DNA of 8,200 nucleotides from JANLUX01 sp031366005 (GCA_031366005.1 JANLZB010000083.1:1-8200), one strand, 5' to 3'. Shown: positions 1-6,425, counted from the stretch's first letter. Made by a program: numbers and translations. The notes: generated by a model from the sequence alone, not told the origin.

Positions 1-2
1 TG

Positions 3-1244
3 GTTTCTTACGAGATGGGAAAAATTTACCAGGAAGGCTTGGGCGAAGTGCAGGAGATGATTGACATCTGCGATTTTGCTGTTGGGTTATCACGTCAGCT
101 ACATGGTTTCACCATGCATAGTGAACGGCCGAAGCACCGCATGTATGAGCAGTATCATCCGCTTGGAATTGTTGGTATTATCTCAGCATTTAATTTTCCT
201 GTTGCTGTCTGGAGCTGGAATGCAATGCTTGCAATTGTGTGCGGTGATTGTGTGGTGTGGAAACCTTCTTCTAAAACTCCTTTGTGTGCAGTAGCAGTGC
301 ATAATATTATTGCTGATGTATTAAAAGAAAACAATGTTCCGGAAGGTGTTTGCAATTTAATTGTTGCAAGTTCAAAATATGTAGGCGACAATTTTTTAGC
401 AGATAAACGTGTGCCATTAATTTCTGCAACAGGAAGCACAAGAGTTGGAAAACGTGTGGGCTCCATTGTGGGAGAAAGATTAGGAAGAAGTTTGTTAGAG
501 CTTGGTGGTAACAACGCAATCATCATTACAGAAAATGCTGATTTGGATATGGCTTTGCGAGCAACTTTATTCGGTGCCGTGGGCACTGCCGGTCAGCGTT
601 GCACTTCTACACGCAGATTAATCATCCACGAAAGTGTGTATGAAAATTTCAAACAAAAATTAGTGAGCGCTTATCAGCATATCCGCATCGGACATCCGTT
701 GGATTCTTCAACTTTAGTAGGACCATTGATTGATAAAACAGCGGTTGATGATTTTAATACTGCTATTGAGCGTGTAAAAAAAGAAGGTGGTACCATTTTA
801 ATTGGCGGAAAAAATTTGACAGGTGAAGGATATGAAAGCGGTTGTTATGTTGAACCCTGCATAGCAGAAGTTCCGAAAAATATTCCCATTGTTTGTCACG
901 AAACATTTGCTCCTGTTTTATACATCATGAAATATAAAACCATTGATCAGGCGATTGAAATGCAGAACGATGTGCCACAGGGTTTATCTTCTTCTATTTT
1001 TTCAAAAAATATTTTAGAGACAGAAAAATTTCTCTCGCATGAAGGTTCTGATTGCGGAATTGCAAACGTAAACATCGGCACAAGCGGTGCTGAAATAGGG
1101 GGTGCTTTTGGTGGAGAAAAAGAAACAGGCGGAGGACGTGAAAGCGGAAGTGACAGCTGGAAAATTTATATGCGCAGACAAACCAACACGATTAATTACT
1201 CTACTGAAATGCCTTTGGCTCAGGGAATAAGATTTGATGTTTAA
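3..1244 (+). CDS. ALDH7-family aldehyde dehydrogenase, alpha-aminoadipic semialdehyde dehydrogenase type (5' end outside window)
   Basis: This NAD(P)-dependent enzyme would oxidise an aldehyde to an acid. In the ALDH7/antiquitin family the usual substrate is alpha-aminoadipic semialdehyde of lysine breakdown. The reading frame is open to the left edge (codons V-S-Y-E precede the Met at 15), so that Met is internal: family members have about 510 residues, 413 are visible, and about 100 N-terminal residues are missing. Numbering from the Met at 15, the visible marks are FNFP in the cofactor fold (59-62), general base Glu162 in LLELGGNN, catalytic Cys196 in GQRCTST, and the ALDH7 C-terminal signature GAEIGGAFGGEKETGGGRES followed by SDSWKIYMRRQTNTINYS. 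The EMGKI and GEVQEMID stretches near the left edge also fit antiquitin rather than the ALDH8-like aminomuconate semialdehyde dehydrogenases. Family assignment is firm; substrate is inferred. A palindrome begins 10 nt after the stop. Confidence 0.93.
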   Translation, partial: VSYEMGKIYQEGLGEVQEMIDICDFAVGLSRQLHGFTMHSERPKHRMYEQYHPLGIVGIISAFNFPVAVWSWNAMLAIVCGDCVVWKPSSKTPLCAVAVHNIIADVLKENNVPEGVCNLIVASSKYVGDNFLADKRVPLISATGSTRVGKRVGSIVGERLGRSLLELGGNNAIIITENADLDMALRATLFGAVGTAGQRCTSTRRLIIHESVYENFKQKLVSAYQHIRIGHPLDSSTLVGPLIDKTAVDDFNTAIERVKKEGGTILIGGKNLTGEGYESGCYVEPCIAEVPKNIPIVCHETFAPVLYIMKYKTIDQAIEMQNDVPQGLSSSIFSKNILETEKFLSHEGSDCGIANVNIGTSGAEIGGAFGGEKETGGGRESGSDSWKIYMRRQTNTINYSTEMPLAQGIRFDV

Positions 1245-1254
1245 ATTTTAGATT

Positions 1255-1289
1255 TGGACAAATTGGAAGTTTGACTTCCAATTTGTCCA
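1255..1289. repeat. Long palindrome, copy 1 (behind the ALDH7 gene; possible terminator)
   Basis: The arms are 16 bp, TGGACAAATTGGAAGT (1255-1270) and its exact reverse complement (1274-1289), around the loop TTG. It is the same sequence as the copies at 1389-1425 and 2601-2639. It starts 10 nt after the dehydrogenase stop and is followed by a T-rich run (TTATATTTTTT), so in RNA it could fold into an intrinsic-terminator-like hairpin for the dehydrogenase. The hairpin is AT-rich for a terminator. The other two copies lack a T-run, so termination cannot be the general role of the repeat. Confidence 0.9.
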
Positions 1290-1383
1290 TTATATTTTTT
1301 CCTTAAACCAATCCTGTATCCTACTTATAAAATGACAAACCCGTTTTATTTTGGTAAAATACTCACCAAATAAAGTTTATTTC

Positions 1384-1391
1384 TATCTTTG
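1384..1391 (+). promoter_or_regulatory. Candidate -7 promoter box for the ATPase gene
   Basis: TATCTTTG matches the Bacteroidota -7 consensus TAnnTTTG at every fixed position. Its last three bases are the first three of palindrome copy 2. Transcription would begin roughly at 1396-1398, inside the left arm. No convincing TTTG -33 box lies about 20 nt upstream; the nearest TTTG (1350-1353) is 30 nt away. This is a consensus match only. Confidence 0.4.
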
Positions 1392-1425
1392 GACAAATTG
1401 GAAGTGTGACTTCCAATTTGTCCAA
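1389..1425. repeat. Long palindrome, copy 2 (in the leader of the ATPase gene)
   Basis: The arms are 17 bp, TTGGACAAATTGGAAGT (1389-1405) and its exact reverse complement (1409-1425), around the loop GTG. The palindrome ends 7 nt before the ATG at 1433, so it occupies the ribosome-binding region and overlaps the candidate -7 box. A hairpin or a bound protein here could control transcription or translation of the ATPase. Each arm also holds two TTGGA boxes 9 bp apart. Confidence 0.92.
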
Positions 1426-1432
1426 CAGAAAA

Positions 1433-2599
1433 ATGATTATTCAAAGGCATATCGTTAAAAAGTTGCTTGCACTTTCAAAGAAATTTAAAGTGGTGAGTGT
1501 GATGGGTCCCCGACAGTCGGGTAAAACTACATTGGTGCAGCAAACGTTTCCAAATTATGCGTATGCCTCGTTGGAAGATTCAGATGTGAGGCACAACGCA
1601 GAAAAAGATCCACGTGGATTTTTGGAAAGTCTTGGCAATGGAGCAATATTGGATGAAGCACAACGTGTTCCACATTTGTTCTCTTACATTCAAACGCATG
1701 TTGACAAATTAAAAAAGCCGGGACAATTTATTATTACAGGTTCCTCCAATTATTTAATGCATCAGGAAATTTCACAATCTCTTGCCGGACGTGTTGCAGT
1801 AATGCGCTTGCTTCCTTTAAGCATGAGTGAATTGCAGGATTCAAAATTCGCCTCTCAAAAATTAAACAGTTTGCTGTTCAGAGGTTTTTATCCTCCGGTT
1901 TATGAAACCAATATTCATCCTTCCGATTGGTATGGGAGTTACATACAAACCTATATTGAAAGAGATGTACGACAAATTCAAAATATTGGCAATCTCTCCA
2001 ACTTTCAGCGATTTCTCCGTTTGTGCGCAGGCAGGATAGGGCAACTTGTAAATTATTCATCTCTGGGTAATGATTGCGGAGTGAGCCATCATACTATTAA
2101 AAGCTGGATGAGTATTCTCGAATCAAGTTTTATCGTTCATAACCTGCAACCTTATTTTGTAAATTTCAATAAGCGCATTACCAAAACTCCGAAACTCTAT
2201 TTTTACGATACCGGGTTGGCAGCATTTCTTCTTGGTATTAAAAACGAAAAACAATTGAACGATCATTATGTTACAGGTCACCTGATGGAAAATTTTGTTA
2301 TTAATGAATTGATGAAAAATGCTTACAACAAAGGAGAACTTCCGGATTTTTATTACTGGCGTGATAAAACAGGAAATGAAATTGATTGTCTTATTGATAA
2401 AGGGCTTACTAAGATATTGGTTGAAATTAAATCCGGTAAAACGTTAAACAGCGATTATTTCAAAGGAATGCAATATTATAAATCGTTAGATAAGCGACAC
2501 AGGATAAATGCATGGCTCGTTTATAATGGAGAGAATGAAACAAAAACAAATTCAATTCATGCAATTAACTGGAAAAACATACAAGATATTGATTTTTAA
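1433..2599 (+). CDS. AAA+ ATPase with DUF4143-type C-terminus (COG1373-like)
   Basis: The protein has 388 residues from the ATG at 1433. A longer reading from a GTG at 1406 would start in the loop of a palindrome and is unlikely. Visible parts in order: Walker A GPRQSGKTT (25-33), Walker B AILDEAQ (71-77, with Asp74-Glu75), a sensor-like FIITGSSNYL (99-108), and the family stretch SLAGRVAVMRLLPLS (116-130). A winged-helix-like segment follows at about 205-270 (NDCGVSHHTIKSWMSILES, then KLYFYDTGLAAFLLG). The C-terminus has a PD-(D/E)xK-like pattern: Glu286, Asp318 in NEIDCLID, and Glu331-x-Lys333 in VEIKSG. This matches the large, poorly understood family of predicted ATPases (AAA_14 plus DUF4143), most likely cytoplasmic. 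DNA binding and nuclease activity are inferred from motifs. A palindrome lies on each side; the downstream one begins two bases after the stop codon. Confidence 0.9.
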   Translation: MIIQRHIVKKLLALSKKFKVVSVMGPRQSGKTTLVQQTFPNYAYASLEDSDVRHNAEKDPRGFLESLGNGAILDEAQRVPHLFSYIQTHVDKLKKPGQFIITGSSNYLMHQEISQSLAGRVAVMRLLPLSMSELQDSKFASQKLNSLLFRGFYPPVYETNIHPSDWYGSYIQTYIERDVRQIQNIGNLSNFQRFLRLCAGRIGQLVNYSSLGNDCGVSHHTIKSWMSILESSFIVHNLQPYFVNFNKRITKTPKLYFYDTGLAAFLLGIKNEKQLNDHYVTGHLMENFVINELMKNAYNKGELPDFYYWRDKTGNEIDCLIDKGLTKILVEIKSGKTLNSDYFKGMQYYKSLDKRHRINAWLVYNGENETKTNSIHAINWKNIQDIDF

Positions 2600-2600
2600 A

Positions 2601-2639
2601 ATTGGACAAATTGGAAGTCATACTTCCAATTTGTCCAAT
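2601..2639. repeat. Long palindrome, copy 3 (directly after the ATPase stop)
   Basis: This is the longest copy. The arms are 18 bp, ATTGGACAAATTGGAAGT (2601-2618) and its exact reverse complement (2622-2639), around the loop CAT. One base separates it from the ATPase stop codon, and 27 nt separate it from the ACMSD start. No T-run follows, so it is not a standard intrinsic terminator. It could protect the 3' end of the ATPase message, or mark the right end of a cassette. Confidence 0.92.
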
Positions 2640-2666
2640 ACACTCCTCTAAAGAAAAAATAAAATC

Positions 2667-3677
2667 ATGCTCAAAATAGACATTCACACCCACATCATAC
2701 CCGAGCATATGCCTGACTGGGCAAAGAAGTTTGGCTATGGTGGATTTATTTCTTTAGATCATCACAAACCGTGTTGCGCACGTATGATGGTTGGTGATAA
2801 ATTTTTCAGAGAGATACATGATAATTGCTGGAGTGCTGAAACAAGAATAAAGGATTGCGACCAACATGGTGTGCATGTTCAGGTGTTAAGTACAATACCT
2901 GTAATGTTTTCGTATTGGGCAAAAGCTCAGGATGCACTTGATCTTTCAAAATTTCTTAATGATCATATTGCAGAAATCGTTAACCGTTATCCAAAAAAAT
3001 TTATTGGTTTGGGAACTATACCAATGCAGGATCCTGATCTTGCAATTCAGGAATTAGAACGTTGTATGAAGATGGGATTGCATGGTGTGCAGATAGGTTC
3101 TCATGTGGTTGAAGACTGGAACCTTGGATCGCTTTCTTTGTTTCCTGTTTTTGAAGCAGCAGAAAAATTAAATGCTTCCATTTTTGTTCATCCGTGGGAT
3201 ATGGCAGGTCAGCAACGCATGGAACGTTATTGGTTGCCGTGGCTTTTAGGTATGCCTACTGAAACAGCACTTGCAATTTGTTCAATGATTTTTGGAGGAG
3301 TGTTTGAGAAACTTCCAAAGCTGCGTGTTGCCTTTGCTCATGGTGGTGGTACCTTTCCATCATTGATCGGGAGAATTGAACATGGCTTTGAAAGCCGTCC
3401 TGATTTAGTGGCGATTCATAACAACGTGAATCCAAGAAATTATGTTGGAAAATTTTATGTTGATTCTCTTGTTCATGATCCAACTGTTTTGAATTATCTG
3501 GTTCGTTTTATGGGAGCTGACCGTGTTGCCCTCGGTAGTGATTATCCATTTCCGCTCGGAGAAGATGTTCCGGGAAAATTAATCGAGTCAATGAATTTTA
3601 ATGATCACATCAAAGAGCAATTGCTAAGCGGGTCGGCTTTGGAATGGTTGAATGAGAAGAAAGAAAAGTTTTTGTAA
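2667..3677 (+). CDS. ACMSD: 2-amino-3-carboxymuconate-6-semialdehyde decarboxylase (ACMSD), EC 4.1.1.45
   Basis: This metal-dependent amidohydrolase-superfamily decarboxylase converts 2-amino-3-carboxymuconate semialdehyde to 2-aminomuconate semialdehyde. In the kynurenine/3-hydroxyanthranilate route this steers carbon to breakdown and away from quinolinate and NAD. The 336-residue length is normal for the family. Expected metal and active-site residues are present: His7 and His9 in DIHTH, His175 in FVHPWD, His225 in AHGGG and Asp292 in GSDYPFPLG. The substrate-binding arginines correspond to Arg48 (DKFFRE) and Arg236 (GRIEHGF). VPVMFSYWAK-like (77-86), YWLPWLLGMP (188-197) and ICSMIFGGVFEK (204-215) closely resemble human ACMSD as I remember it. 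The ATG follows an A-rich leader (AAAGAAAAAATAAAATC), common in Bacteroidota. The usual partners (dioxygenase, kynureninase, aminomuconate semialdehyde dehydrogenase, deaminase) are not in the window. Confidence 0.94.
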   Translation: MLKIDIHTHIIPEHMPDWAKKFGYGGFISLDHHKPCCARMMVGDKFFREIHDNCWSAETRIKDCDQHGVHVQVLSTIPVMFSYWAKAQDALDLSKFLNDHIAEIVNRYPKKFIGLGTIPMQDPDLAIQELERCMKMGLHGVQIGSHVVEDWNLGSLSLFPVFEAAEKLNASIFVHPWDMAGQQRMERYWLPWLLGMPTETALAICSMIFGGVFEKLPKLRVAFAHGGGTFPSLIGRIEHGFESRPDLVAIHNNVNPRNYVGKFYVDSLVHDPTVLNYLVRFMGADRVALGSDYPFPLGEDVPGKLIESMNFNDHIKEQLLSGSALEWLNEKKEKFL

Positions 3678-3680
3678 ATT

Positions 3681-4358
3681 CTATCTCTCAAACCATTTTT
3701 TCTGATGGGCTAAATTAATTGCCTGCGCTTTTGAACTTACATGCAACTTGTCGTAAATATTAGCAATGTGTTTACGTACAGTGTGTGTGCTTAAAAAAAG
3801 TTTTTGTGCAATTATTTTATAATCATATCCATTCACCAACAGTTTTAACACTTCAATTTCACGTTCTGATAACTCAGGTTCTGATAAATTATCTGATTGA
3901 ACATTAGCATTTGCAGGTATAGCCTTCATCAACATATCCATTGCTTTTCGTGCAATTGACGGACTCATTGGTACACCACCCACTTCCACAATCTGATGAA
4001 CATAATCTTCAATAACACTTATTTTTTCATCTTTTAATAAATAACCATTTGCGCCTGATTTAATGGCTTCAAAAATTTTTTCATCATCATCAAAAACAGT
4101 AAGCATTAAAAATTTTACCTCCGGATATAAAGCCCGTGCATTTGATACAGTCGCTATTCCATCCATTTCAGGCATTTCAATATCCATCAATACTACCTGT
4201 GGTAAATCTTTTTCTTCCAAAGCCTTCATCTTTTCCATAAAGTCAATCCCATTCTTAGCCATAAAAACAACTTCTATAACTTTAGAAAAACGCAATTGCT
4301 CACTCAGCAAAATACGGTTTTGAGGTTTGTCATCCACTATAGAAATTTTAATTGACAT
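3681..4358 (-). CDS. NarL/LuxR-family response regulator
   Basis: This 225-residue DNA-binding regulator has an N-terminal receiver domain (about 3-125) and a C-terminal LuxR-type helix-turn-helix (about 162-220). Receiver marks are the acidic pair Asp9-Asp10, phospho-acceptor Asp59 in LMDIEMPEMDG, Thr87 in MLTVF and Lys109 in YLLKD. The DNA-binding part has LSEREIEVLKLLVNG followed by AQKLFLSTHTVRKHIANIY, the recognition-helix region of the NarL class. The sensor kinase gene lies upstream on the same strand, 124 nt away, and is the probable phosphodonor. A 21-bp repeated site and a CAnnTTTG box precede the start, so self-regulation is likely. The stop is only 3 nt from the stop of the convergent ACMSD gene, with no terminator between. 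The start is the only good ATG ahead of the receiver fold. Confidence 0.94.
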   Translation of the reverse strand: MSIKISIVDDKPQNRILLSEQLRFSKVIEVVFMAKNGIDFMEKMKALEEKDLPQVVLMDIEMPEMDGIATVSNARALYPEVKFLMLTVFDDDEKIFEAIKSGANGYLLKDEKISVIEDYVHQIVEVGGVPMSPSIARKAMDMLMKAIPANANVQSDNLSEPELSEREIEVLKLLVNGYDYKIIAQKLFLSTHTVRKHIANIYDKLHVSSKAQAINLAHQKKWFER

Positions 4359-4377
4359 GGATTTATTTTAGATGCGG

Positions 4378-4385
4378 CAAAATTG
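4378..4385 (-). promoter_or_regulatory. Candidate -7 box of the response regulator promoter
   Basis: Read on the minus strand, the box is CAATTTTG, one mismatch from TAnnTTTG. It lies exactly 20 nt downstream of the repeated operator at 4406-4426. The same spacing and the same C-for-T variant occur upstream of the PPC-repeat gene (6467-6474), which raises confidence above that of a lone match. Transcription would start about 14 nt before the ATG. Confidence 0.55.
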
Positions 4386-4405
4386 AATTGTAATTTTTTA
4401 ACAAT

Positions 4406-4426
4406 CAATAACTCATTTGTGTTATT
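4406..4426 (-). promoter_or_regulatory. Repeated 21-bp near-palindromic operator, copy A (response regulator promoter)
   Basis: Read on the minus strand, the site is AATAAC, then ACAAATGA, then GTTATTG. The first 20 bases form an imperfect dyad (8 of 10 positions pair: AATAAC-n-CA-nn-TG-n-GTTATT). All 21 bases recur exactly at 6426-6446. The site lies 48-68 nt before the regulator start, with its end where a -33 box would be. That placement suits an activator such as a NarL-type dimer. Which protein binds is inferred. Confidence 0.75.
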
Positions 4427-4433
4427 AGTTGAC

Positions 4434-4447
4434 AAGAAGCAAGAAGC
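4434..4447. repeat. Short tandem repeat, AAGAAGC x2
   Basis: Two perfect 7-bp units lie in the kinase-regulator gap, followed by AAAATTG. The repeat is purine-rich and simple. No function is evident, and it may only reflect slippage in intergenic DNA. Confidence 0.5.
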
Positions 4448-4482
4448 AAAATTGAAAATTCCAAATCTAATCGTGTTTGATC

Positions 4483-6414
4483 TTAACTTTTGTAAAGAGA
4501 TATCGTAGTTCCTTTGTTTGGAACACTTGCAATTGCAATTTTTGCTTTTACCTGTGATGCACGCTGCTGCATGTTTTCCAATCCAAAATGATTTTCAAAT
4601 TGCTGATTTGTATCAAATCCTTTTCCATTATCTGCTACAATTATTTTCCAGCTGTGGTTTTTATCCGAGCTAAAAGAGAGATGGATTTGTGCTGCATTGG
4701 AATGAAAAATTACATTGTTAATGGCTTCCTGGCAGATCCTGAAAATATTAAGTGAATCAATTGAGGAAAAAGAAATTTCGCTTTCAATATTTTCACTGAT
4801 GATTAATTCTATTTCAGGATGATCACCAAGTTGCTGTTGAGTAAAAACTTTCAAACGATCAGTAAGATCACGCAGATTAATTTTTTCTTTTTTAAGTGCC
4901 CATATTGTTTCTCTTAAATCAGAAATTGTTTTACGCGCTGAGTTATGAATCTCATCAAGGTAATCTGCTTTTTCAACTACTGAATTGTTATTACTGCTTT
5001 TTACAAATTCTATTTTACGGCTGATAAAACTGAGTTGTGTTCCTATATTATCATGTAACTCCGCTGCAATTCTTTTTCGTTCATCTTCTTTTGCTTCTGA
5101 AATAGCTACCATTGCCATGCTTTTTTGTTTTTGTTGATATTGGTTAAAAACCAGGAAAGTAAATATAACTATCATGACAAAAAAAGTCAGCGATCCAAAC
5201 AACAGATAGTTGCGTTTTGTTAATGATAGATTTTGCTGAATAATAATTTTTTCTTTTTTAGCCACTTCATATTTTGCTTCCATGTCCGCAATGGCACGTT
5301 CAGAATTTTGTTGATAAAGTGTGTCCTTGAGATTAATTATAGTAAGCAATGTATTTGCATATTCATCTTTCTTATTTGCTATCTGATAATTTTCAGCCAG
5401 TGCACTATACAGAAAAATAAGTTTTGAAAAATTCTTTTTCTCTTTCGCTATGGCAATTCCTTTTTGTGCAATGTCAATTCCTTTTTCTGTTTCATTAATA
5501 GATGCATAAAAAGAGGATAGCTGCGCCATGTCACTCACTACAAACATTACATCCCCTATATGCTCACGCATCTGCAAAGCTTCTTTCATATCATGTTCAG
5601 CCGCAGCAAAGTTTTTTTGTTTCATATACATGTCAGCACGTATATTAAGTGCATTGGCTATCCCGGTAAGGTTTTCATCTTTTCGAGTACATTTTAAAGC
5701 AAGGTTAATATAATAAAATGCTGAGTCGTCCTTTTCAATATTATTATAACAACTGGCAATGTTCGAAAATAAAAAACTTGCCTCGTATAATTTATTTGTA
5801 TCAGTAGTGTAATTAATCCCTTTATTAATCCACCTGATGGCATCATTAAAATTTCCCAATTCCATATTTGCCCAACCCATCACAGCATAAGCACTCAATA
5901 CACGTAAAGTATCTCTTCCTTTTTCGGCTTCCTGTAATAACAGAAACGTGTTTTCAATTGCTTCTTTAGAATTTCCTTTGCGGATGAGCGTAGTTATTTT
6001 TGAATTGATTATACGCAACCTGACATCAGTATATTTTTTTCCTTCAGGTATTATTTTTAACAAGCTATCCAGTAAATGAAGCGACTCATCAAAATGGGCA
6101 GCACGGCTCAGATAAATGCTTCGCATGGTTTTGACACGAAAATATTCAGGTGAGCCTGGAGGTGATAAGTTTTCGCCAAGTTGAATATATTTTAAAAGAT
6201 TGCTGTTTGACAATGAATAATTTTTTGCACAGATGTTGAGAATGATTTCTAATTTCTTTTGCGATGAATGCTGTTGATTAAGTTGAGAAAAAAGGCTGTC
6301 AAGTTTTGGAGTTTGTGCTTTTAAAGAATCACAAATTGATATAAAGCATAATCCAATAAAAAGAAGATTACAATGCTTATAAAAAATATTTATTGTTCTG
6401 TAAAACGCTGCCAT
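4483..6414 (-). CDS. TPR-containing sensor histidine kinase (HisKA_3 / HATPase_c)
   Basis: The protein has 643 residues from the ATG at 6414. A TTG seven codons further upstream would lie inside the operator at 6426-6446, so the ATG is preferred. In order: an N-terminal signal peptide or anchor (hydrophobic NLLFIGLCFISIC, possible cleavage in LKA-Q near 31-34), then helical TPR-like repeats to about 365 (for example VMGWANMELGNFNDAIRWIN and NIRADMYMKQKNFAAAEHDM). A short coiled coil (about 368-400) and one membrane segment (about 403-424) follow. Next is the HisKA_3 dimerisation domain with phospho-acceptor His454 in RKRIAAELHDNIGTQLS, then the ATP-binding domain with N-box RICQEAINNV (Asn567), G1 box VADNGKGF (593-600) and GLENMQQRA (611-619). 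The TPR part is probably periplasmic and the catalytic part cytoplasmic. The adjacent NarL-type regulator is the likely partner. The signal sensed is unknown. Confidence 0.93.
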   Translation of the reverse strand: MAAFYRTINIFYKHCNLLFIGLCFISICDSLKAQTPKLDSLFSQLNQQHSSQKKLEIILNICAKNYSLSNSNLLKYIQLGENLSPPGSPEYFRVKTMRSIYLSRAAHFDESLHLLDSLLKIIPEGKKYTDVRLRIINSKITTLIRKGNSKEAIENTFLLLQEAEKGRDTLRVLSAYAVMGWANMELGNFNDAIRWINKGINYTTDTNKLYEASFLFSNIASCYNNIEKDDSAFYYINLALKCTRKDENLTGIANALNIRADMYMKQKNFAAAEHDMKEALQMREHIGDVMFVVSDMAQLSSFYASINETEKGIDIAQKGIAIAKEKKNFSKLIFLYSALAENYQIANKKDEYANTLLTIINLKDTLYQQNSERAIADMEAKYEVAKKEKIIIQQNLSLTKRNYLLFGSLTFFVMIVIFTFLVFNQYQQKQKSMAMVAISEAKEDERKRIAAELHDNIGTQLSFISRKIEFVKSSNNNSVVEKADYLDEIHNSARKTISDLRETIWALKKEKINLRDLTDRLKVFTQQQLGDHPEIELIISENIESEISFSSIDSLNIFRICQEAINNVIFHSNAAQIHLSFSSDKNHSWKIIVADNGKGFDTNQQFENHFGLENMQQRASQVKAKIAIASVPNKGTTISLYKS

Positions 6415-6425
6415 TATTTGCGAAA

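Larger units (their letters stand above)
1255..2639 (+). mobile_element. Candidate palindrome-bounded ATPase cassette (mobility not shown)
   Basis: One AAA+ ATPase gene with its own promoter region is bounded by the three palindrome copies. The outer copies (1255-1289, 2601-2639) mark the ends, and the inner copy (1389-1425) sits just before the start codon. It separates two metabolic genes that could otherwise be adjacent on the same strand. No transposase, integrase or clear target-site duplication is visible, so the boundaries rest only on the repeats. An alternative unit is 1389-2639, with copy 1 a leftover or a pre-existing site. A resident gene with repeated regulatory hairpins is the main non-mobile alternative. 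Confidence 0.35.

Noticed and set aside
155..586. 143-codon minus-strand open frame opposite the dehydrogenase
   Set aside because: The plus strand encodes a clearly conserved ALDH7 protein here, and the antisense frame has no family features.
3..1244. Naming the dehydrogenase 2-aminomuconate semialdehyde dehydrogenase because of the nearby ACMSD
   Set aside because: The sequence signature is ALDH7 (EIGGAFGGEKETGGGRESGS region and ending), not the ALDH8-like family of that enzyme.
1345..1374. Imperfect inverted repeat TTTATTTTGGT / ACCAAATAAA around 9 nt, upstream of the ATPase
   Set aside because: It has a one-base bulge and simple AT-rich composition, and there is no second copy. It could be an operator but is too weak to call.
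1406..1432. Longer ATPase reading from a GTG codon, adding nine residues
   Set aside because: The GTG is the loop of palindrome copy 2 and the added residues would be encoded by its right arm and the short spacer. The family N-terminus fits the ATG at 1433.
1255..2639. CRISPR-like array from three repeats
   Set aside because: Spacing is irregular (99 nt, and about 1.2 kb containing a gene) and each repeat is a full palindrome. There are no cas genes and no array.
1255..2639. Classical insertion sequence
   Set aside because: There is no DDE, HUH or serine/tyrosine recombinase motif in the gene, and no target-site duplication is visible. I report only a candidate cassette.
4462..4469. Minus-strand TAGATTTG, a full match to TAnnTTTG, in the kinase-regulator gap
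   Set aside because: It could be an extra regulator promoter, but it lies upstream of the operator and has no counterpart at the PPC-repeat gene. In AT-rich DNA such matches are common, so I kept the operator-linked box instead.
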